Below are positions 1 through 11,640 of a stretch of DNA of 64,000 nt, in pieces. The notes below the pieces were generated by a model that did not search any database, was not told where the DNA came from, and saw only the letters and a program-made list of their open reading frames with translations. A program made the translations under genes and the position numbers. How positions within the stretch are numbered: the stretch's first letter is position 1; each line of letters starts with the position of its first letter. This DNA comes from Cephalopachus bancanus (lineage: Eukaryota > Chordata > Mammalia > Primates > Tarsiidae): positions 5,136,501 through 5,200,500 of the forward strand of contig JAPVLO010000073.1 in assembly GCA_027257055.1 (NCBI GenBank). The letters are read 5' to 3'.

Positions 1-592
1 AATCCAGTGTAACCAGCATCTACATAAACCTCAAACCCTGCTTCCTACTATTACATAAGTTTTCATTATAATATTTGTCCTACTGAGTTGTACTTGGGTT
101 TATAATTTTTCTCAACGATGCTCCAGGGAGCAACTATCTGTCAGTTGTACTTGATGTAAAAATGACACCTCTTTGCCATTCTGGCTCTCGCATTTCCAAC
201 CAGAATTTGAATTTTAATTATTCATCTAAGCTTTTGTTTTAAAGAATAAATGAAATGTGCTGTTTTCATATCAGACCAAAGCTATCATTGGTAGCTACAA
301 AACAACTCACATAGTCTATTGACTTGCTATCAGGTCAGAACACTATTTTAATATAGGAAAGACAGCCAACACCTATCAATTGTTGTGTCTGACTAAATAC
401 AAATGTTAATGTAAAATAAGCACTGCTAAGTATTATGAGTTACATTACGCTAAACTAATTGTTTTGGTAATTAGATGTAGGGGCAGCTTTGTTTTGATGA
501 TTTGTATTTGTTTAGTACTAAATAATTCCAGGATGTTGGCTCACCATTCCCACTGGAGAAGTTAGTTTATTGACCACTATATTAAACATTGT
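1..592. other. unique intergenic sequence
   Basis: AT-rich upstream flank with no recognisable gene, RNA or repeat. Only short chance open frames are present. Confidence 0.5.
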
Positions 593-882
593 GGACTGGA
601 CACAGAGGCTCACACCTGTAATGCCACCACTTTGAGAGGCTGAGGCAGGAGGATTCTTGAGTTCAGGAGTTTGAAACCAACCTGGACAATATAGTGAGAT
701 CTCATCTTTGCAAAAAAAAAAAAAAAAAAATTGGCCAGGCATGGTGGCAGGTGCCTGTAGCCCCCAGTTCTCGGGAGGCTCAGTTGGGAGTATCGCCTGA
801 GACTAGGAGCTCGAAACTGCAGCGAACGTGATTGTGCCACTGCACTCTAGTCTGGGCAAGAGACTGAGACGCCAGTTAAAAC
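593..882 (+). mobile_element. old dimeric Alu (AluJ-like SINE)
   Basis: A 7SL-derived dimer. The left arm begins GGACTGGACACAGAGGCTCA, a mid A-run lies at 711-730, and the right arm ends with CACTGCACTCTAGTCTGGGC. It is well diverged from the young copies elsewhere in the window, which fits an AluJ-age insertion. The two minus-strand open frames across it are antisense Alu translation. Confidence 0.9.
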
Positions 883-3800
883 AATTATAAGATTATGGAG
901 TCCTCCTTTATTCTTCCTTTAGTTTAAATTATGTTTAAAGTATGAGATACTATTATAATGTTTCTAAAATAAGTTATAGACTTTTGCTTCAAAGTAAATA
1001 ATTTTACTTTTTTTTAAGGTGGGTCAATGTTAACCATGCTATTTACTTTTATATGCATGGAAATCTATTTATGTTATTGTTACCTGAGGGAAAAGTTTGT
1101 GACCAGGTAAGCATGACTAGGGAAGCTATGAACACATTGGTTACACTTAGGTAGATGTTAAGGAAAAATCCCTTCTCCCTGGACACAGTGCTCCCATTTG
1201 GTCAGAGTTCAGAGACATATTAACATTATCTTAGGGCGAGAGGCAGTGTGGGGTTATGCTATCCTTCTACTTTTGTTGAGAAATCTGTAGGGATAACCAC
1301 CTGGTTTCCTCATGTAATGCCATTATACATGTAGATGCTAATGATATTGTTGTATTAGTTAGTAGCATTGATGTAAGAAATAAATGAGACAAAGGTTATC
1401 TGGCCATAAAGGATAATGAAAACATAATAACTAGATGCTCAAATCTGAAGATACTACTATTTCTTCGAACAACTGAGATTTTATAGACTAGTATAGACAT
1501 TTTATCCATTTTTTCTAAAAGATACATTGAAAACATTAATGTATAAATTTTGAATGTCTAATATCACAAAGAACTACAATATTTATAAGGAAATTTTAAA
1601 AAATTAAATTTTGTCTTTATCAACCAACTAATATTCTTACTTCATAGTTTAAGAATTATTTACTGGCAAATAACTTCCTTCTGCCAAAATTCTATAAGAA
1701 ACTGATTTGATTTTCTAAACCTATTAAAATAATAGGCAAATCTATAATAATTTAGTAAACAATTTTTTCCCACTCCAACCTCCTTTACATAAAATAAATA
1801 AGAACATTTTCTTTGACCACTTACTGAAAGAGAAATAAAGTCATAATCTATTGACATATATTTCATGTCTCCTGCTTTACCTTGAATTTGTTATTTTATC
1901 TAAAGCAAGGAGATATTATCATGTGAAAAGATTTTAGTTGAAAGACATGTATTTGTAAATGACTCACTGAGTCTTTCTATTCAGCTAATGGAAAGTTATA
2001 GAAGGGAGACTGTAAGGATGCCAAGGTTTTGCTAAGTAGTGAATACTGTGGTCAAAAACTTGAAGTCATAAAAAATATTTATCAGTGCTTATCAATAGTA
2101 TTGAATTAATATCAAATTATGGAGCATATTTTAATAGTATGCTACTAGTAGCAGTTCTACATAGTTCTTCTAACACAGGAAAAGAAAAATTTACTTCAGG
2201 GATGTGTTCATAATTGATAGAATGTATTGGCTATTATCTACAGTGTGTGAGAAACATCTTCAAAATGCTTTTTGATGTAGATTGTATCTTACTTGCTAAG
2301 GATTGATGGAGCAAATTGGAAAAAAGTATTTTCAATGACAAAAAAACTTATATAATTTAAAAATGGAAGTAGAAATACCATTCAAAATTAAAATTGCTAA
2401 AAATGTAATACAAAACCTTTGGCAAGTGCAGGCAGGCTAATTTCATTCCTAATGGAGAGGTCATGAGATAATAATTCACTTCTTCATTATTGTATTAGTA
2501 TCCAGTATCCTTTATTTCCCTCAGAAAAAAACAATTTTGAAACCTAAAATCACATCACTTCTCAACTATGTGTATCTATAACTGTTAAATAAAGTATGTT
2601 ACTTGTAAGCTTGATGAAACATTTTGAGCGTTTTAATTTATACTAGTTGTCAAGTTCTATTTGTTGTGCACAATTCCTTTAGATTTTTTTTTTTAGGTAG
2701 CTGAATTAAACATGTAAAAGGTAGAATAATACCAAAGATTTCTAGAAACGCACCCTCAACTCTGCTATGCCTTGAGCCCTGCCTTACTTTTAGTCTCAAT
2801 TCTATTTCCAGTTCTTTGTTCTAATGACATATTTTGAACTCCATATGAAGACCTTACAGGGAGTCCATGCATGGAGCATGCCCGCCACATGCTGGGCAAA
2901 TAGAACCCTTTGTAATTGCCTCTGTTTTATAATGGATGAAACTGAGATGCAGAAAGGTTAAGTCATTGTGAAAAGCCACATATAAGTAAGCATTCTTTGA
3001 GATGGAGATAGAAACCTTTAATCAAGAAGAGGTTAAAATGTCACAATTCCAAATCTGAAATAGATGGTCTGAAATGGCAGAATCTTAAGAGAGAATAATT
3101 AAAGAGGTGATGCCTCATTGTCTTTAACGATATTCCTTGCTGTTCTATCAAACCATTGACTAGATAAGAGGTGAGCAATAAGTTTCAAGCTGATCTTTGT
3201 GTAGTCAGATAATTTAGAAAAAGCTCACAGGAATGGTGTGGAAAGTAAATTCAACTACCTGGCCTCCAAACTCCTCAAGTTTCAGCAAAGGGTGAATGAG
3301 AAACCTAGACACATGGAGTAGAACAAAATGACTCTGTATATTCTGGTTTTCTTCCAGGAATTGGCGATGTTGGACCACAGACCATGTATGCTATTATGGT
3401 TGTAGTAGTTTGAACCTTGGAAACAGAGATTGATGTGTCACTTCTCAATCTTAGACTGGACAAATTAACTTTATTCAGATTCTGTTTCCATTTCACCTAT
3501 GCTCAAAATATTTGACATAATTACACAGCATAAGATGGTTAACCTTCATTATTTACTGCAATGATTACAATTTCCACTGTTTAAAGAGCAGAAGAAAATG
3601 TCACACTTCAGGTAGGCTAAGACATATTTTTTAAACCCTTCTCTTCATGTCTGGGTAAAGTTCTTGATCAGAAAATTTGTAAGACACCTTCCCTACCCCT
3701 ACTTTAAATTCTGATTATAGTCTCCCAGGGAAAGGAAATAGGCCATTCCTAAATTTAAAATCTTTACAACCAGGTGGAAATAGTGACATGTATTTATCAC

Positions 3801-4524
3801 ATCTCCTATAATGCTTCTAATTCCATGATATCAGTTTTTAATGGATCATTTCCCTCATATCTTCATAGATCACATAAAACTGTACTTGAAAAAAGAATCT
3901 AATGTGAATCTTCTTGATCACAGATATTTTACTGTTTTTCTTTGTACCTTATTATTGTGCTTTAAAATTTTTCTTTTTTCTTTTTTGAGAAGTCTATATA
4001 AAAGTATGCAAATTTATCCCATAAGATTTCTTATATGTCCACTCATATATATAAGACCTTCTGTGATGACTGCTTAATACATTAAAACATGCTTAGCTGT
4101 TGTTTTAAAGGGGTTCTTTGAGAAGTTAAAAAGCACACTCCCAGGCCCTAGAGTAGACTGGAGAAATCACCTCCAAGAAAGGATGAACACAGATAGGATG
4201 ACATAACAGCGTGGTAGTGATCCCTTATCAACTGAGGAATCCTTTTTGGATGTTCTGATTATCATGGAATATGATAATGATCCTTGGGTGCTTTGCTTGG
4301 TTTAAGAAAATAGATACCACTTCCCTTTAGGGGACTTGCTTGATTCTCAGAGTTGGATTTTATGAACCCATCTAGTCTGAAGTATGAGTACAATAAAATA
4401 TCTACATAAGAAGGGTTCAGTCACTATGTTTAGAAGGACACCTCTGGGAGAGACACGAGGACATGTTTTAAGGAGTTTTCTTAATAATTTAACTAACTAT
4501 CTACTTAATGATTTTAAGAAGAAA
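883..4524. other. mostly unique intergenic sequence
   Basis: No gene is supported. A weak minus-strand MIR-like core is visible around 2,880-3,000 (ATGGATGAAACTGAGATGCAGAAAGG followed by a degraded AAGTCATTG segment). The rest looks like single-copy AT-rich flank; the ORFs at 3,305-3,496 and 3,841-4,077 have no recognisable protein character. Confidence 0.45.
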
Positions 4525-5155
4525 TGAGACAGGGATCTGGCAGGACTGAATTTCCCAAGACAGAAGTTAATGGCCAGAATGCAATGACGAATGCCATAAG
4601 AAGACTGGTCAAAGGCAGCCAACTAAGGCAAGATGGCGTCAAAAGTAAACTCTGCTTGCCTTTTTTGCTCATTACATGCTTATTATAATATATTAGCATG
4701 ATAAGGACACCTCCACAAGAGCTATGACAGTTTACAATCACCATAGCAACTCCTGGAAGTTACCCTATATGGTTTAAAAAGGGGAAGAAATTCCCCTCCC
4801 CTTTCTTGGAAAACCGATGTATAACCCACCCCTTGCTTAGCATATAATCAGGAGACAGCTATAAAAATAAAACCCCAGCAATGTATGACTGCTGTTCTTC
4901 TTATAGACCAGTCCAGGCTGCTCTGCCTATAAAGTAGTCTGCTTTCTGTCATTTCAATAAATGTGTTTTCATTTTCCAACTGTATCCCCAGTGATGCACA
5001 TGGACTACTCCATCTGTGGATTAACCCTCTTTCTGTTTCTTTAATAAACTTACTTTTTGTCTCCTACTTATGGCTCGTTCTTGAATTCTTTCCTGCACAA
5101 AGCCAAGAACCCACTTTGCCTCTGGAGCTGAACCCCAGTTCTAGGGTTCATAGCA
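4525..5155 (+). mobile_element. solo LTR, ERV class I-like
   Basis: A promoter and polyadenylation layout typical of a gammaretrovirus-like LTR lies on the + strand. It has a U3 with GATGGCG and a GGAAGTTACCCTATATGG block, a TATA box (CTATAAAAA, about 4,859-4,867), and AATAAA signals at about 4,957 and 5,041. These are followed by GGCTCGTTCTTGAATTCTTTCCTGC and CAAGAACCCAC, a U5-type sequence. The TATAACCCACCCCTTGCTTAGCATATAATCA segment resembles the LTR12/HERV9-related group, but I cannot assign a family. No internal viral genes are attached, so it is a solo LTR. The boundaries are approximate. Confidence 0.75.
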
Positions 5156-5849
5156 TCAGAAAGACCATTGCTTTGTGAGTCAGCTAACCAAGTGTTGACT
5201 TTGCCTATGCTGCAAGTGCACTAAGAAGAGGAGAGAAAAATCTACCTTCTTCCCTGTAGGCTTTCTTCCTTTCTTTCTTTTTTTCTTTAACAATAAAATG
5301 AAACAGATGACCAGAATACTCTGTAGAATCCCTTCTAGTTAAAATATGTGTTAGTGTACAAATACCTGCTAAGGTTGTATACTTGGAGTTGTGAGAAACG
5401 TGGTAACATATAAATAGTTTTCCAGCTTTTAGTAAGCAACTCTCACTTCATCAACTCTGAAAATAATAGTGAAATTAAGCTGATATTTTGAGTCAATCCT
5501 ACTGCTTTATACAAGCAATGGAAGAATTCCATAGTGCTGTCTGATCTGCTATCTGATACCTGTGATAATGTCTTTATTTCCTTTTTCTTGGGTATGCAGA
5601 TTGCATGATAAGAGGGAAGCACTGTTTGCCATGCCAAACCAAGGTGTAAATGCCGTGAATCAATGAAATTCAATGTGATGCATCCTTGACATAAACAGTG
5701 ACCTAAATGATGTGTAGGAAGGTATCAACTAAAATTTTAGTCACAGACTGATAGACTTTTAAGGAAGTAAAAGGCAGAACTGTAATCATTGCATCGAATG
5801 ATATTTGTCTAATTCAGAATGGAGACGTAAGTTACGTTTTCTGTGATTG

Positions 5850-6278
5850 TTTCAGCAACTCGGTGTTGCTACAAAGAAATACCCGAGACTGGGTAACTTA
5901 TAAAGAAAAAAGATTTATTTTGGCTCACAGTTAGGCATGGCACATGCAGCTGCTTCTGGTGAGGGCACATGCAGCTGCTTCTGGTGAGGCCACAGGAAGC
6001 TGACAATCACAGTGGAAAGCAAAGGAGAGCTGAAATGTCACATGGTAGAGAGATATAGCAAAATGAGAGAAGGAGGTGGCCAGACTCTTTTAAACAACCA
6101 GACTCTCTGGTGAACTAATAGAGTGAGAATGCACTCATTATGGTGAGAATGACACCAGGCCATTCATAGGGGATCCTCCCCTATGAATCAATCACCTCCC
6201 ACCAGACCTCACCTCCAACACCAGGATCACATTTCAACATGAGATTTGGCGGAGATAACCAGCCAAACTGTATCAGTG
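5850..6278 (-). mobile_element. MaLR LTR (MST/THE1-like)
   Basis: Read on the minus strand, it starts TGATACAGTTTGGCTGG and continues through AATCTCATGTTGAAATGTGATCC. It ends near AACTTATAAAGAAAAAAG and GAGACTGGGTAA on the + strand (5,885-5,915). This is the profile of an ERVL-MaLR LTR. A 25-bp tandem duplication (5,941-5,965 and 5,966-5,990) lies inside it. Confidence 0.85.
5941..5990. repeat. 25-bp tandem duplication
   Basis: Two head-to-tail copies of a 25-mer beginning CACATGCAGCTGCTTCTGGT, identical except for the last base, inside the MaLR LTR. Each copy carries a CAGCTG E-box. Confidence 0.9.
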
Positions 6279-7084
6279 ACACAGTCCCCTTGAGGGCAGG
6301 GAGGCTCTTTTGGTGATTTTTCTAGTACAGAACTGATCACAAGATAAGAGTATCAATAAATATTTACTAAATCAAAGTTCACAAAATAGAAGTTTTGGAG
6401 GTTAGTCATTAGGGCCTGTCTTAGCATGTACATGTAACATATATACACACACACTGAACAAATAGACACAATTCAATATACAGCTTCAATCACAGTATAA
6501 TAAACTTCATGGGGCATAGAGTCAGAATTACAAAATTAAAAAGAACCTCGGAGATCTAAATTGTTTTATGGTAATGAAATTTTGTTATGATGAGAGAACA
6601 TAACTAGAAATCACATTTTCATTCTATGGGACATGGGAATGAGAAAAAACTTATGTTTAACCTTTCTGAGGGAATTATTAAAATAAGTTTAAATTCCAGA
6701 AGTGTAGAAAGAATAGTATCAGAATCTTCCTATCCCTACCACTTTGCCCTTCAGACATCTAGAAACTTCTTGTATGTGATAGTGTTATTTTGGTGTGGTT
6801 CTGTATACTGGTGAGTGCTGTTCAGGATGGAATCTGAGAGACAGAAATATTAAGAGTTAATGGTCTTCACTGAATAAGATAGTAATTACAATAATTTTTA
6901 AAATGTTTCCCTTTGCTTAAATATAAATTGAACACTATAAACCACTCTCTTTGAAAGAAAGTTACACAAGCTAAACTGAAGAAAACATTTGTCATAAAAG
7001 CAATACTATCAAATAACTATCATACCTTGAAAAAATGAAATGTTTTGCACAAGTTTAAGGCGTTAAGTTACCTTATCTTTAATT
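6279..7084. other. unique intergenic sequence
   Basis: I see no gene or clearly assignable repeat. The short + strand open frame at 6,626-6,814 has no recognisable domain. Confidence 0.4.
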
Positions 7085-7385
7085 TCAGTCCTGTATGCTA
7101 TTGCTAACTGAACACTTGCTATGTGCTAGGCAGCATGTTTGACCTTTAAACAATGTTATTTATTATTCATAACAGTGTTATTATTTCCTTTGATTTACAT
7201 ATATATACACATACACACACATATATGGAGAGAGAAAGAGAGAGAGAGAGAAAGAGAGAGAGATACAGAGAGAGAAAGGATCCTTGAAAAAAAAAAGTCA
7301 AATACTTGCTCTAGGTCACAAGGCTGCTAATGCATGATCCATAGTTTGAAGAGAATATTCTTGACTTGAATTCTCTTTTCACAAT
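7085..7385 (-). mobile_element. MIR-like SINE relic split by a microsatellite
   Basis: CTGAACACTTGCTATGTGCTAGGCAGCATG followed later by CTTGCTCTAGGTCACAAGGCTGCTAATG matches a minus-oriented ancient MIR/L2-class repeat. A purine-rich (GA)n tract interrupts it. Confidence 0.5.
7198..7275. repeat. compound (TA/CA)n-(GA)n microsatellite
   Basis: ATATATATACACATACACACACATATATGG is followed by about 45 bp of GA/GAAA repeats. Such tracts are often polymorphic in length. Confidence 0.9.
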
Positions 7386-7654
7386 ATGCTGCTTTCTCCC
7401 CGGTGGAGTTTAGTTGAACTGGATTTATTATAAAGCAGTGTGAAGATGAAGGGTACTAGCTCTGGGACTGTTGCTATCCCTTACTAACTAGCTGTGATGA
7501 GGTCATGATCCTCCAACTTTCTGCCCTTTAATATTTACATCTGAAAAAGAAAAGGAGATTTCAGCTAAAGTTCCTCATTGCTCTCTCTATATGTGTGTGT
7601 ATATATATTTTAAGACTTTCTTACCTTGATACCATCTAAACAATAATAGCTTTT

Positions 7655-7850
7655 AATGTTTTTTGTTTTTATTTTTTTATTTTAAAATTTTATTTTTACA
7701 TTTTATTTTAAAATTGTGGGGTACAATTCAGGGTTAGGCATACAAATATTCATTGTGCAGGTACCCTTATTGATGAGGTGTGCTCCCCCTTCCCCAAGCA
7801 ATTATCGACTACTGTCAATCCCACCTCCCCGACCCCCCACACGCCCCATT
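7655..7850 (-). mobile_element. L1 3' end
   Basis: A T-rich tail (7,660-7,715) precedes GGGGTACAATTCAGGGTTAGGCATACAAAT and the GTGTGCTCCCCCTTCCCC segment. This is the inverted form of the L1 3'UTR seen on the + strand at 32,640-32,750 and 49,900-50,010. Confidence 0.8.
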
Positions 7851-8349
7851 TTTAAAAATCAAAATGTCTCTTGAAAACCATTACTTTACTGTGATGCAAT
7901 TTTCCTTGGCATTCAATCTCATAGATTATTATTGTATAATCACTGGAAGTTTGTACAAGCACAGTGGAAATACTGCATCAAAGGGTTGATAAAAAATTTG
8001 GATTTAAAAGCTTGTGTTCTATTTATGAATCTTTATTGTAACAAAGCTGAGTGTTACAACTAATATGAAAGCTAGCTGCTGTAGTAGACAAAAGAACCTG
8101 ACAAGAATAATATAATTTTTACGTTTAAGTGTATAAAGTTAATTATACAAGTACAAATTGAGGGATAACTGACACATTGAAAAGACAGAGAAATTGACTT
8201 CCCCTTTCTGCTGATGTCATAGCTTGTGGCAGACTAAAAATCCTGCCAAGAACAAATAGAAAAGACAGAAAAATGGTTATCAGATGTGGATTTTTAGTGT
8301 CACTGATCAGTAAATAATGCAAGGTGGAGAATTTTACCAGAGAATTCAA

Positions 8350-9640
8350 GTTTTAAAAATTGAGATAGAATTTATGTACCATAAAATGTACTCACTTGCA
8401 GCGTATATTTTAGTGCTTGCTTTTTTTTTTGTATATTCACAGATATATACAGTGTTACCACTATATAATTCCTAAACATTTTCATCACCCCTTGCAGAAA
8501 CCTTGTACTCATTCATTAGCCATCACTTCCCATTATCTCCTTCCCTCCTTGGCTTCTGACAACCACTCAGCCCATGTCTGTCTCAATAACTTTGCCCACT
8601 TTGGACATTGCATATCAGTGGAATTATACAGTGTGTGGCCTTTTCTGTGTGGCTTCTTTTACATAACATAATGTTTTCAAGGTTTATCCACGTTGTAATG
8701 TGTCTCAGGACTTCATTGTCTTCCATTGCTAAATGACATTTTGTTGTACAGATATACCATCTTTTGCTTATCCACTAATCAACTGACGGACATTTGGGAT
8801 ATTTACCCTTTCAGGTTATCCTGAATACTCTGCTATAAACACTCATGTACAAATTTTTGTATGGCTATATGGTTTCATTTCTCTTGGGCATATACCTACG
8901 AGTGAAATTGCTAGCTCATCTGGTAAGTCATGTTTACTGTTTACTGTTTACAAGATTGTTAATGCATGTTCCATAGTTTGGGGAACTGCCAAACTGTTGT
9001 CCAAAGCAGCTGTGCCATTTTAAATTCCTGCCAGCAATATATGAGAGTTCTGATTTCTCCAAAACTTTACCAAGAGTTGTTACTGTCTGTTACAACACCC
9101 ATCTTAAGAGGTGTGGAGTGGTATTTCATTGTGGTTTTGATTCATGTTTCCTTAATTACAAATGATGATGAGCATATTTTCATGTGTTTATTGGCCATTC
9201 ATACATTTTCTTGGAGAAATTTTTATGTAAACCTTTTACCTATTTTGAATTATTTACATTTTTTTCTTGATGAGTTATAAAGTCCCTTTACAGATGCCAG
9301 GTATGCATCCTTTATTAGATATATTATTTACAAGTATTTTCTCTTATTCCACAGGTAGTCTATTCATTTTTTGGTAGTGTCTTTTGGAGCACAAAAGGTT
9401 TTAATTTTGATGGAGTCCATTTTATTTTTTTTCTTTTGTCATTTGTGGTGTTGGTGACATAGCTGAGAAACCACTTTCTAATCTAAACTCATGAAGATTT
9501 GTGCCTATGTTTCTGTCTACAAGTTTTAGCTTTTATATTTAGGTATTTTATTTCACTATAAATTAATTTTTGTATATGGTAAGAGATGGGTCCAACTTAA
9601 TTCTTTTGCATGTGGCTTTTCGGTTTAACCAAAATTAAAT
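8350..9640 (-). mobile_element. L1 fragment, ORF2 3' part and 3'UTR, inverted
   Basis: Antisense L1 landmarks in order: TTCCATTGCTAAATGACATTTTGTTG, ATCAACTGACGGACATTTGGGATAT, CTTGGGCATATACCTACGAGTGAAATTGCTAG, GGGGAACTGCCAAACTGTTGTCC, and TTTCATTGTGGTTTTGATTCATG. It is an old L1M-type copy with heavily broken frames. The 104-residue open frame at 8,966-9,280 is antisense L1, not a gene. Confidence 0.85.
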
Positions 9641-9749
9641 GCCATACTTAATGGTAAAATATTGAAATCTACTTACCAGCTGAGGACTTAAACAAGGATG
9701 CTAGTTACAGACACTACTATTGGACATTGTGTTAGATTGTTTTTGCTAG

Positions 9750-11640
9750 TGCAGTAAAGCAATAAAATAAGACAAAGGCTTTAAGGAGGAGAAACTGAGA
9801 AATAAACTGTCGTTATTCACAAAAGAACTGATATTGTACACATAAGATACAAAATAAACTAATAAAATGAATTTACTAATACAGCTAGATTCAAGGTTGG
9901 CATATAAAAGTCAATTATATTTCAATATAGAATAAGAGGAAATTATACATTTTAAATGACATTATTTATACTAGTATAACAAATCAAGGATGAATCTAAT
10001 GATAGATGTGCAAGGACCCCTCACTGATAACTACCAAATGTTGTGGAGAGAAGTTTTAAAACGCTAAAATGTGGAAGATTACACAATGCTTACAGATTGG
10101 AAAGCTCAATAATATAAAAATGTCAATTTTAAAAAATATATCTATTCTTCTCAAATCCTCTTCAAATATTCTAAGGCTTGATATATTCCAAATAAAACCA
10201 TAGTAGTATTTTTGGCAGAATATAACAAGCTGATTCTAAAACTTAAATGGAATTGAAAAAGGCCAAGAAAATTTTGAAGGAGAATGAATCTGGGACTTAC
10301 TTTACAGGATATGAAGACTTATAATAAAGCTACAATAATTAAAATGTGGTATTAGCAAAAAACAGTGAAATAGACCAATTGTTCAGATTAGAGAGTATAA
10401 AAACAGATCCCACACATATGGCCACTAACTTTATTGCAAAAGTAGCACCACAGTGAAGAGAAAAAGAGTGATCATTCAAACAAATGATGCTGGACAAAAA
10501 TAAATCTTGATTCTCCTACTTCATATCATATGCACAGATTAATTCCAGATGGACTATAGGCCTAAATGTGAAAGGAAAATTTTAAAGGATTTACATTTAA
10601 AAAAATTGGCAAACAGACTCCATTAAAAATAAGTTATATTCATTAAAAAACATCAGTAAAAGTGAAAAGACAAGTCACATAATGGAAGAAATAATCACAT
10701 ATAGATATGTACATGTGACTTTTTGGAAAGAATTCATGTCAGCATATATTTATTTATATCTATGTATCTCTCTGACTTGAACTTCACTTTACAAAAGTAA
10801 ACATCCAAATGGCCAAAAAACGAAAGGCGCTCACATTGATTAGATATTAGGAAAAGTCATATGAGAAACACAACGAAATACCGTCATACAGCTACCAGAG
10901 TGACAAAATTGTTGACAATACCAAGCGCACACAAGGATATGAAGCAACTTGAATTCTCATGTAGTACTGTTTGGGACTGAAAAATCGTCCCACCACTTTA
11001 GAAAGCTGTTTGGCAGTATTTACTAAAACTGAATATATGCACACCCCATGATAAGAAAATCCGCTCCTTGGCATATATCTAACAGAAATTCGTATACCTG
11101 AACACCAAATGACATATGGAATAATGCTCATAGGAGAACTGTCTTTAGAAGTTCAAACCTAGAAAACAAACCAAGTGTGTATTACAATCTATTCATAAAA
11201 TAGAATATTATATAGCAAGAGAATAGGCGAATCTCACAAACATTATATTATAGAAAAGGAACTAGAAACCAAAGAGTTTGGTTCCATTTATATTAAGTTC
11301 AAAACCCAGCAAAACTAGTCAATATTTTTCTATCAATGGTAGAAGGAAGACAGCGGTTATCTTTAAGAGGTAGCTACTGGGAATTGGCATAAGAAAAATT
11401 TCTGGCTGGAGTGCTGATCATCTATTTTTTTGACCTTGTGGGTTCCATGGCTAAGCTTACTTTGGAAAAAATTCACTGAGCTGTATAGTTATGATTTGTA
11501 TATTTTCTGTATGACAGTAATACTTAAAATGTTTTACTTCAGCTGACACAATACATTTTTATGAATATTTTAGTTATCACAATAAGCTTTATGAGAATAT
11601 AAAATACTGCTTCTAAAATGAAAAATAAAAATAAAACACA
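9750..11640 (+). mobile_element. old L1 fragment, ORF2 3' part and 3'UTR
   Basis: Sense L1 landmarks: GGAAAGCTCAATAATATAAAAATGTC, ACAATAATTAAAATGTGGTATTAGC, AGATTAATTCCAGATGGACTATAGGCC, and a degenerate A-rich end near 11,620-11,640. It lies head-to-head with the inverted L1 to its left. Both cover the same part of L1, so they are separate insertions and not one inverted element. Confidence 0.8.

Noticed and set aside
7198..7275. Repeat array resembling a CRISPR or satellite
   Set aside because: It is a dinucleotide microsatellite without spacers. CRISPR arrays are not expected in a primate genome.
8966..9280. 104-codon + strand open frame
   Set aside because: It lies inside an inverted L1 and reads the antisense of ORF2.
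8350..11640. Single L1 with a 5' inversion
   Set aside because: The inverted and sense parts both cover the same ORF2/3'UTR region, so they are two separate insertions. True twin priming joins different, adjacent parts, as at 50,464-51,209.
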